A stretch of DNA of 5,194 bases from an uncultured Bacteroidota bacterium (GTDB lineage: Bacteria; Bacteroidota; Bacteroidia; Chitinophagales; Chitinophagaceae), in NCBI GenBank assembly GCA_903912435.1, contig CAIWHI010000406.1, positions 1 through 5,194 of the forward strand. Reading direction: 5' to 3'. Made by a program: the position numbers and the translations under genes. Shown here piece by piece: positions 1 through 4,861 of this stretch (positions within the stretch are counted from its first letter, which is position 1; every line of letters begins with the position of its first letter). Below the pieces are notes generated by a model, which was not told the origin of the DNA, made no database searches, and worked only from the letters and a program-made list of their open reading frames with translations.

Positions 1-192
1 GATGGTTATGCCGATCAGTTTGGAGGCGAAAATGGCAAAAAAATGATGACTGCCAAATTTAAAGAAATACTCATCTCCATTCAGGATTTAGACATGAGAA
101 GCCAGGAATACCATCTTAAAAACCACTTCGATAACTGGAAAGGCATCTCCGAGCAAGTTGATGATGTATTAGTAATAGGGATACGAGTATAA
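1..192 (+). CDS. SpoIIE/PP2C-type serine phosphatase, C-terminal end (partial)
   Basis: The frame is open from the window edge to a TAA stop and gives the last 63 residues of a protein whose start lies outside. The fragment begins DGYADQFGGENGKK and ends EQVDDVLVIGIRV. This is the typical C-terminus of SpoIIE-family (PPM-fold) serine/threonine phosphatases in Bacteroidota. The DDV near the end matches the late metal-binding Asp of the fold, and the DQFGG segment with following lysines is the loop before the last helices. In this phylum such domains usually sit behind TPR, GAF, HAMP or 7TM sensor modules and dephosphorylate anti-sigma-factor antagonists or other signalling proteins. The sensor part is not visible here, so the input signal is unknown. 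Family assignment is by recognised sequence pattern, without a search. Confidence 0.85.
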   Translation, partial: DGYADQFGGENGKKMMTAKFKEILISIQDLDMRSQEYHLKNHFDNWKGISEQVDDVLVIGIRV

Positions 193-214
193 TCTGTATG
201 TTTTAATATTTCAT

Positions 215-235
215 CCCTAAGTCTTTGGCTTAGGG
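215..235 (+). terminator. Hairpin terminator candidate after the phosphatase gene
   Basis: A perfect 7-bp inverted repeat, CCCTAAG (215-221) and CTTAGGG (229-235), lies 22 bp after the phosphatase stop. The inner bases can extend the stem by a T-G and a C-G pair, leaving a TTT loop. The downstream tract is only weakly T-rich (CACTTTAC), so intrinsic termination is plausible but not strong. Confidence 0.5.
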
Positions 236-392
236 CACTTTACAATTGCTCAATAATATAATCCTAATAATATCGATGGAAAATCAATGATAATCATCAT
301 TGTCGTCTGGCAATAGATTGTTGTCTATTTGTGCTATTCCAAAACAGTTGCCTAAACAATAATTTCATTCCAAACAACCCATTTCCAATTAT

Positions 393-463
393 TTGACATT
401 TATCAATAAATTGAATATAAGGAACAAAACGTACTAATTTTCAAAATAATGCCGATACCTTTA
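393..463 (+). promoter_or_regulatory. Two weak promoter candidates for the exported barrel gene
   Basis: Two alternatives are visible. TACCTTTA (456-463) matches the Bacteroidota -7 box TAnnTTTG at all but its last base, but it has no clear TTTG about 19-21 bp upstream. It would give a leader of about 85 nt that includes the CATCAAA dyad. Separately, TTGACA (393-398) and TATAAG (416-421) are spaced by exactly 17 bp, which resembles a classical sigma-70 promoter. Bacteroidota sigma factors usually do not prefer that form, so it may be chance in AT-rich DNA. Neither is proven. Confidence 0.3.
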
Positions 464-483
464 TTGTGAAATAGTGAAGTAAG

Positions 484-506
484 CATCAAAAAACGCGTAT
501 TTGATG
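484..506. repeat. 23-bp dyad in the leader of the barrel gene
   Basis: CATCAAA (484-490) is repeated in inverted form as TTTGATG (500-506) around a 9-bp centre that contains the palindrome ACGCGT (493-498). It lies 48 bp before the start codon and downstream of the TACCTTTA box. It could be an operator or a hairpin in the mRNA leader. No known binding motif was recognised. Confidence 0.4.
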
Positions 507-554
507 AATTACAATTTCCCAAAATAACTTCTAAAAAACACAAAAAACACAATT

Positions 555-1397
555 ATGAAAAGGCACTTAATTTTATTAGCATTATTATTGATGGCATTTT
601 TCGCCCATGGCCAATCAACTAAAGAAACCAACAAACAAGCTGAAGTAATACTTAAAGATGGCAATGTTTTCCGTGGAGCAATTCTAGCAGAAAATGATAG
701 CCTGGTTAAGATTCAATCTGAATTAGCAGGTGAATTAAGCATTAAGCGATCATTAATCCTTGAAATAAAGTATTTAAAATCTAAAAGCACAGGAAGCAAT
801 CAGGTGTATATCAACCTGGCAAGTAGGTATTTTTATTCTCCATCAGCCATAAACATGAAAAAAGGTGATGGCTATTACCAGAATACCATGTTAATCCTGA
901 ATTCGTTCAACTATGCTTTTACCGACTATTTCACACTTGGCGGTGGATTTGAAATAATTAGTTTATTAACTAAACACCCAATATTTTTTGTTACACCCAA
1001 GGTATCATTTAAAGCCACTACTAACCTATATTTAGGAGCAGGTCTTTTATATGTTCATGTCCCGTTTAGCGAAGGAAATTCAAATCTCGCAGTAGCATTC
1101 GCAAATACCACCTATGGTAATCCCGACCACAACATCACTATGAATATAGGTACTAACCTGGCATCTGGTGGTGCTCCTGTGGTTACCTTAAGTGGTTTCA
1201 CCAGAATTGGTACAAGATTCGGTCTAATGACTGAAAACTGGATTATTACGGGCGATAATAATTATGCTTTATATACTTGTGGCGGCAGGGTTATAGGTAG
1301 AAAAAATATGTTCGACTTTGGATTGGTATCAAATAAAGACATTATCAAATCCGACATCCTCGCCATTCCCTTTATATCCTATACTTTGAGGTTCTAA
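555..1397 (+). CDS. Exported protein: N-terminal small beta domain plus predicted outer-membrane beta-barrel
   Basis: This 280-residue protein has no recognised name. Residues 1-19 form a Sec signal peptide (MKRH, a Leu/Ala/Phe core, then AHG before Gln20). There is no lipobox Cys, so it is not a lipoprotein. Residues 28-75 (VILKDGNVFRGAIL, then KIQSELAGELSIK) look like a small Sm-like beta-barrel or SH3-like domain of the kind common in Bacteroidota exported proteins. From about residue 83 to the end the sequence alternates polar and aromatic residues, with RYFYSPSAINMKKGDGYYQN, LNSFNY and TLGGGFE. It ends in SYTLRF with a terminal Phe, the usual signal for outer-membrane barrel insertion. 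I infer an outer-membrane barrel of roughly 8-12 strands with a periplasmic N-terminal domain; its substrate is unknown. The ATG follows an A-rich leader without a Shine-Dalgarno, normal for this phylum. The gene stands alone and converges with the leftward gene after it. Confidence 0.8.
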   Translation: MKRHLILLALLLMAFFAHGQSTKETNKQAEVILKDGNVFRGAILAENDSLVKIQSELAGELSIKRSLILEIKYLKSKSTGSNQVYINLASRYFYSPSAINMKKGDGYYQNTMLILNSFNYAFTDYFTLGGGFEIISLLTKHPIFFVTPKVSFKATTNLYLGAGLLYVHVPFSEGNSNLAVAFANTTYGNPDHNITMNIGTNLASGGAPVVTLSGFTRIGTRFGLMTENWIITGDNNYALYTCGGRVIGRKNMFDFGLVSNKDIIKSDILAIPFISYTLRF

Positions 1398-1433
1398 GAA
1401 ACAAGATATATTCCTATACTAAAATAACATTAA

Positions 1434-1913
1434 TCATTTACTAACCAATCCCTTAGCATAGGTGTTGATAAACTCTTCGGCACCAAGAAAATAGGGCTCA
1501 CCCTCCCTATTTTCACCATTCATATCGCAAACATCTGCAAAATAGCAATTGGCATCACCAAATTGTGGAGACCCCCATGAAGCAAGAATCTCAATATCTT
1601 CTTCATAGGGGTTTTTCATAATTCTTGAATAACCCCTGGATTGGTACTGACCTGCTACTTCGGTAGGTTCATACCTTTGTTCAAATTTCTTACCATCTAA
1701 AATATAGGTTTCCATATCTGGATTGGTAATTATCCAATCAGTTTCCTTCTTAACTATATTGCTTGTTTCAAAGTTTCCATTGGCAAGCAGTGTCTGTATC
1801 TTTTCCCCTACTATACCTTTTCTGGCCATCACCAAACCTTGCTTCTTGTAATATGGTGCCGACTTTAAACCTTCGATTATTTCCACCGACTTTCTATCAA
1901 TAAATTTAGCCAT
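1434..1913 (-). CDS. Hypothetical 159-residue protein, PGDYG-like tandem domain
   Basis: I do not recognise a named gene. The protein has no signal peptide or membrane segment and should be cytosolic. Residues 26-83 read as a small all-beta unit (MARKGIVGEKIQT, FETSN, TDWIITNP, then KKFEQRYEP). This resembles the phage and bacterial PGDYG family (pattern GDYL..., then a Tyr, then F...YE), with TDW in place of GDY. The C-terminal half (FGDANCYF at 118-125, then EPYFLGAEEFINTYAK) seems to repeat the unit: Tyr70/Phe77/Tyr81 and Tyr141/Phe148/Tyr152 have identical spacing. The family is of unknown function. The gene starts with ATG 62 bp downstream of the ankyrin gene on the same strand, so the two are probably co-transcribed. 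It converges with the barrel gene across a 36-bp gap in which no terminator was seen. The domain name is an inference from pattern. Confidence 0.7.
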   Translation of the reverse strand: MAKFIDRKSVEIIEGLKSAPYYKKQGLVMARKGIVGEKIQTLLANGNFETSNIVKKETDWIITNPDMETYILDGKKFEQRYEPTEVAGQYQSRGYSRIMKNPYEEDIEILASWGSPQFGDANCYFADVCDMNGENREGEPYFLGAEEFINTYAKGLVSK

Positions 1914-1975
1914 TGCAATCTAAAATTAAGCACTTTTCGATGAAACAAAGCATATATAAACCCATATCTATGATT

Positions 1976-2722
1976 TCATTTCTCATATTGTTCCAATAGC
2001 TCTAGGGTATCTAAATGTCCATTATGCCGGGCTACCTCCATGGGAGTCACTCCATTAAGTCCTTTTTGGTTTTTGTCAGCTCCGTTTGCCAACAAAACTT
2101 TCACTACTTCATTATGACCATGCTGGACAGCATAGAAAATTGGCGTGCAAAAATTTTTGTCAACAAAATTAACATGCGAATTATAATCGATTAAAAGTTG
2201 CACAATTTCAGGATGGTTTCCCTTAGCAGCCATCATTAATGCATTACTACCTTCTGAATCTTGTTGTTTTACATTTGCCCCATTAGCAATAAGTAAGCGT
2301 ACAATTTCTATATGCCCCAAAATTGAGGCATATATTAGTGGACAAACCTCATTACCATCAGTAATATTTATATCCGCACCTCCGTCAATTAACATTTGAA
2401 CAATCTCAATACATCCATTTGCAGAAGCATCAATTAAAGCTGATATTTGGTTGATCCTTTTTTCGGCAAAAGAAGCCTTTGCATTAATTTTTGCCCCCCT
2501 TTTGATTAACTCCCTTACTACTTCAATTTGTTTCTTAGAGGTTGCCATTAACAATACAGGTATTCCCTCCCAACCTATTGCATTTGGGTTTGCACCCTGT
2601 TCAAGACATTGGATGGCATGTACTGGATAGTTGGCAATTATATTATCAACAAGGAGTTTATCTCTTTTATTTTGCAATTTAGCCCGTATTGAAAAAGGTA
2701 TAATTTTGTCTAAAAGACTCAT
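1976..2722 (-). CDS. Ankyrin-repeat protein
   Basis: This 248-residue protein consists almost wholly of ankyrin repeats after a basic N-terminal helix (residues 1-25). Repeats lie at about 20-49 (degenerate cap, ending EQGANPNA), 50-82 (VVRELIKRGAKINAK), 91-120 (IVQMLIDGGADINITD), 123-154 (IVRLLIANGANV), 157-188 (IVQLLIDYNSHVNFVD), 190-220 (VVKVLLANGADKNQKG) and 223-248 (capping repeat, LDTLELLEQ). The LL..GAd.N signature is clear in most of them. There is no signal peptide or transmembrane segment, so it should be cytosolic. Ankyrin stacks bind other proteins; the partner is unknown. The next gene on the strand, 62 bp downstream, is a small PGDYG-like protein and the obvious candidate partner. 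No good -7 box was found just upstream; the best are TATTTTCG (2749-2742) and TAGGTTTT (2805-2798), each one mismatch from consensus. A role as an immunity or regulatory protein is possible but unsupported. Confidence 0.9.
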   Translation of the reverse strand: MSLLDKIIPFSIRAKLQNKRDKLLVDNIIANYPVHAIQCLEQGANPNAIGWEGIPVLLMATSKKQIEVVRELIKRGAKINAKASFAEKRINQISALIDASANGCIEIVQMLIDGGADINITDGNEVCPLIYASILGHIEIVRLLIANGANVKQQDSEGSNALMMAAKGNHPEIVQLLIDYNSHVNFVDKNFCTPIFYAVQHGHNEVVKVLLANGADKNQKGLNGVTPMEVARHNGHLDTLELLEQYEK

Positions 2723-2950
2723 ATTTCCTGTACTTTAAAAACGAAAATAAAAAATTATCTTTAATTGAAGGACCAGAATAATTGACGGATAATGATCAAA
2801 ACCTATGAACCAAAAAAAACCAATTACTCAAAACCCAAAAATCTGAAACTATAACAGTACCATAAATTGAACAAGAAATACACAAAGCCTATTATTGTTA
2901 AATTTCATAATTCATCTATAAATAAGCACCAGTTTATTTAACCGGCAGTT

Positions 2951-2984
2951 AATAAAATAAAACTGCCCCAAAAGGATGGGGCAG
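2951..2984 (-). terminator. Strong intrinsic terminator on the minus strand
   Basis: CTGCCCCA (2963-2970 on the plus strand) and TGGGGCAG (2977-2984) form an 8-bp stem with six G-C pairs and a 6-nt loop. Read leftward the stem is followed at once by TTTTATTTTATT (2962-2951). Read rightward it is followed by GTAGTTCTC, without a T tract. The orientation is therefore leftward, closing the candidate small RNA. Confidence 0.75.
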
Positions 2985-3037
2985 GTAGTTCTCAAAGTGT
3001 CAGGGTGATATCCTGAGTCAATTGTTATTAATTTTGT
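2952..3037 (-). ncRNA. Candidate small RNA (or terminated leader) transcribed leftward
   Basis: A transcript of about 85 nt is predicted from the order of signals on the minus strand. An exact -7 box TAACTTTG (3049-3042) comes first. The predicted RNA then holds an A/T-rich 5' end, a small hairpin TCAGG/CCTGA (3016-3012/3004-3000, 7-nt loop), an unpaired stretch with CTTTGAGAACTACC, and an 8-bp GC-rich stem followed by TTTTATTTTATT. There is no ATG within it, so it is not a small mRNA. It matches none of the RNA families I can recall (not tRNA, SRP RNA or tmRNA). It could act as a free regulatory RNA, or be the prematurely terminated leader of the ankyrin gene, whose start lies 240 nt beyond the stem. 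Transcript ends are estimates. Confidence 0.5.
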
Positions 3038-3041
3038 AATG

Positions 3042-3074
3042 CAAAGTTAGGGATAAACACCTATTCAACAGTCA
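3042..3074 (-). promoter_or_regulatory. Leftward promoter with exact TAnnTTTG -7 box
   Basis: The minus strand reads TAACTTTG from 3049 to 3042, a full match to the Bacteroidota -7 consensus. Upstream, TTGACTGTTG offers two TTG triplets for the -33 element, with gaps of 23 and 16 bp to the -7 box. Both flank rather than match the usual 19-21 bp. Transcription would begin near 3036. Confidence 0.5.
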
Positions 3075-3137
3075 ATTTTTGCAAAGATTTGTTATTTCAA
3101 TGTGACCAATATGCGTAACTTAACAAACAACATACTG

Positions 3138-3145
3138 TATCTTCG
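3138..3145 (+). promoter_or_regulatory. -7 box candidate for the porT-like gene
   Basis: TATCTTCG differs from TAnnTTTG at one base, and TATCTTTG is a very common form of the box in Bacteroidota. It lies 32 bp before the ATG, giving a leader of about 25 nt. No clear -33 TTTG is visible at the expected distance. A short CGCA/TGCG hairpin (3144-3154) overlaps the likely start of transcription. Confidence 0.45.
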
Positions 3146-3177
3146 CATTTTGCGTTAATAGCATAACAACTTGATTC

Positions 3178-3879
3178 ATGCGCACCAGTTTTTTATCAAT
3201 AATAATACCTCTTTTACTTATTGCCAATGCTGCCGTTGCCCAAAGACCAGTTTTATGCATGCCCGACCACGATGATAAGCCCTACTATTTCGGCATTACA
3301 TTTGGAATGAATTACTCAGTTTACCAAATCAGCTATACCCAATCCTTTGCCAATACAGATACTTTTAAGAGAATACAACCTAAGTGGAGCCCCGGCTTTA
3401 ATCTAGGGCTAATCGGCAACCTGAAGTTGACCAATTTTATGGATTTGCGGTTTGTACCCCAACTAGCCTTTGCCGAAAAAAGATTGGCTTTTGATTACGG
3501 TATCCCAAAAGACAGTACTTCAGATCGCACAATTGAATCGATATACATGCACCTCCCGGTTCAAATAAAATTCAAAAGCGACCGAATCAAGAATTTCCGT
3601 TTTTATGCCATGCTGGGAGGCAAGTTCGATTACGACCTTGCAGCCAATGCGAGATCACACCGTCCCGATGAATTTCTAAAAGTTAGTCCTGTAGATTTCG
3701 GTTATGAAATGGGAGTAGGTTTTGAATTTTTCAACCCTAATTTCATATTTTCACCAGAAATCAAATTAAGTCAGGGTCTAACCAATCAATTATTTTACGA
3801 CCATGGCATACAGCTCACCAATGCCATAAACACCCTAAAAAGCAGAATGATAGTTATATCCATCTTCCTGGAGGGCTAG
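3178..3879 (+). CDS. porT: PorT/SprT-like type IX secretion beta-barrel protein
   Basis: This 233-residue protein matches the PorT (SprT in Flavobacterium) pattern. PorT is an outer-membrane-associated beta-barrel needed for the type IX secretion system, which exports proteins carrying a conserved C-terminal domain and, in gliding species, motility adhesins. Residues 1-21 are a Sec signal peptide ending AVA before Gln22. The family hallmark follows at residues 29-43 (PDHDDKPYYFGITFG). After it come alternating beta strands: FNLGLIGNLKL, FVPQLAF, MHLPVQIKFKS with RIKNFR, YAMLGGKFDYD, GYEMGVGFEF and FSPEIKLSQGL, with a last strand at 223-231. Length is normal for the family. In many Bacteroidota porT lies next to ubiE; here its neighbours are a candidate small RNA (divergent) and queG (convergent, 2 bp away). 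Related PorT-family barrels of unknown role exist, so the exact symbol is less certain than the family. Confidence 0.8.
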   Translation: MRTSFLSIIIPLLLIANAAVAQRPVLCMPDHDDKPYYFGITFGMNYSVYQISYTQSFANTDTFKRIQPKWSPGFNLGLIGNLKLTNFMDLRFVPQLAFAEKRLAFDYGIPKDSTSDRTIESIYMHLPVQIKFKSDRIKNFRFYAMLGGKFDYDLAANARSHRPDEFLKVSPVDFGYEMGVGFEFFNPNFIFSPEIKLSQGLTNQLFYDHGIQLTNAINTLKSRMIVISIFLEG

Positions 3880-3881
3880 CA

Positions 3882-4811
3882 TCATCCCTTAATAGCTTTT
3901 ATATTGCGCTGTATCCCCTTCCATTTCGAACGCTTCATTGGCGAATTTTTAAATACCTTATTGAAATTCTCTTCCGTTATTTCTTCCCATTGTCCAAGTG
4001 ATAAATTTAAAATTTCTGGAATAGGAGTAAGATCTTTTACCTCATGTGGTTTTGAAAAACGGTTCCACGGGCAAACATCCTGGCAAATATCACATCCAAA
4101 CAACCAACCCTTCATTTTATCATGAAACTCATTGGGTATCAATGCATCCTTCAATTCAATGGTTAGGTATGAAATACACTTATTTGCATCTATTTCTAAT
4201 GGAGATACTATGGCATCTGTAGGGCATGCATCAATACAGCGGGTACAGGTGCCGCAATGGTCTGTTACAAATGGCGGGTCAGGTACCAGGTCGAGGTCAG
4301 TTATTAGGGTAGCAATGAAGAAAAAAGAACCTGCTTGTTTCGATATCAGGTTCCCATTCTTACCCACCCATCCCAACCCACTTCTCGCTGCCCAGCTTCG
4401 TTCCAATACCGGTGCACTATCCACAAATCCACGTCCGTCAACAGCCCCAATATTCACATTTATAAAATGAAGCAACTCATTAAGCTTATCCCTTATTACA
4501 TAATGATAATCAGTACCATAAGCATATTTCGCAATTTTAGGGGTTATTACATTTTGAGTAACAAGTGGGTAATAATTAAGTAGTAAAGTTATTACCGACC
4601 TAGCCCCAGGCACTAATTTACGAGGGTCTATCCTTAGGTCAAAATTCCGCTCCATATAGCCCATGCCTGCCTGATGTCCCTTTTGCAGCCAATTCTCCAG
4701 CCTACGTGCATCATCATCAAGCTGGGTGGCAATGGCTATACCACAACTCATAAAACCCAGCCTTTGCGCCTCGGTTTTAATTAGGTAGGTATTATGTGCT
4801 GGTGTTCCCAA
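3882..4811 (-). CDS. queG: Epoxyqueuosine reductase QueG
   Basis: QueG reduces epoxyqueuosine to queuosine in the wobble position of GUN-decoding tRNAs, the last step of queuosine synthesis. It uses cobalamin and two [4Fe-4S] clusters in the cytosol. All landmarks are present in 309 residues: KTEAQRLGF near the N-terminus, RIDPRKLVPGARSVI (60-74), the active-site segment GFVDSAPVLERSWA with Asp131 as the expected proton donor, GLGWVGKNGNLI (145-156), and ferredoxin-type cysteines 186, 189, 192, 196, 212, 240, 243 and 247. The conserved tail PMKRSKWKGIQRN spans 291-303. There is no C-terminal HEAT-like extension, so this is the short form. The start is TTG at 4811-4809. The first ATG is codon 21, which would remove the conserved N-terminal helix, and an in-frame TAA lies five codons upstream of the TTG. 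A TACCTTTA -7-like box (4840-4833) would give a leader of about 16 nt. The gene lies 50 bp after the MATE gene on the same strand. Confidence 0.95.
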   Translation of the reverse strand: MGTPAHNTYLIKTEAQRLGFMSCGIAIATQLDDDARRLENWLQKGHQAGMGYMERNFDLRIDPRKLVPGARSVITLLLNYYPLVTQNVITPKIAKYAYGTDYHYVIRDKLNELLHFINVNIGAVDGRGFVDSAPVLERSWAARSGLGWVGKNGNLISKQAGSFFFIATLITDLDLVPDPPFVTDHCGTCTRCIDACPTDAIVSPLEIDANKCISYLTIELKDALIPNEFHDKMKGWLFGCDICQDVCPWNRFSKPHEVKDLTPIPEILNLSLGQWEEITEENFNKVFKNSPMKRSKWKGIQRNIKAIKG

Positions 4812-4832
4812 ATTAGAAAATAATTATCAATG

Positions 4833-4840
4833 TAAAGGTA
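4833..4840 (-). promoter_or_regulatory. -7 box candidate for queG
   Basis: The minus strand reads TACCTTTA, one mismatch from TAnnTTTG, in the 50-bp gap between the MATE gene and queG. No matching -33 element was found. If it is inactive, queG would depend on read-through from the MATE gene. Confidence 0.3.
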
Positions 4841-4861
4841 ATTGGGAATAAGGAACGTTGA

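Larger units (their letters stand above)
193..554. other. 362-bp intergenic region with three dyads
   Basis: No coding sequence was found in this gap. Besides the terminator candidate it holds three inverted repeats. CAATGAT/ATCATTG lies at 285-291/296-302 with a 4-nt loop. AATAGA/TCTATT lies at 312-317/324-329 with a 6-nt loop. CATCAAA/TTTGATG lies at 484-490/500-506 around a central ACGCGT. A perfect tandem 9-bp repeat AAAAAACAC (533-541, 542-550) ends just before the next start codon. The region is AT-rich and probably holds the promoter and leader of the rightward gene at 555. Confidence 0.6.
2723..3177. other. 455-bp divergent intergenic region
   Basis: This gap separates the leftward ankyrin gene from the rightward porT-like gene. 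The left part (2723-2940) is AT-rich and I see no clear structure in it beyond weak promoter-like words for the ankyrin gene. The right part (2944-3177) holds a leftward promoter, a candidate small RNA and its terminator, and the promoter of the porT-like gene; these are listed separately. No credible small reading frame was found. Confidence 0.6.

Noticed and set aside
1976..2722. Ankyrin repeats as a DNA-level tandem repeat
   Set aside because: The repeats are similar at protein level but diverged at base level, so this is an ordinary old repeat protein with no sign of a recent DNA expansion.
2963..2984. The GC stem as a rightward terminator
   Set aside because: The rightward flank lacks a T tract and no rightward gene ends nearby; the T-rich tract is only on the leftward side.
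2944..3049. tRNA, SRP RNA or tmRNA in the noncoding unit
   Set aside because: No cloverleaf, CCA end, TTCGA-type T-loop or GGAA-type SRP loop could be found; the unit is also too short for tmRNA.
3904..4583. Three rightward open frames (3904-4125, 4132-4470, 4335-4583)
   Set aside because: They lie entirely opposite queG, whose protein is unmistakable, and their translations show no family pattern. They are shadows of the real gene.
4749..4751. ATG at codon 21 as the queG start
   Set aside because: It would delete the conserved N-terminal helix that precedes the CGIA segment in QueG proteins.
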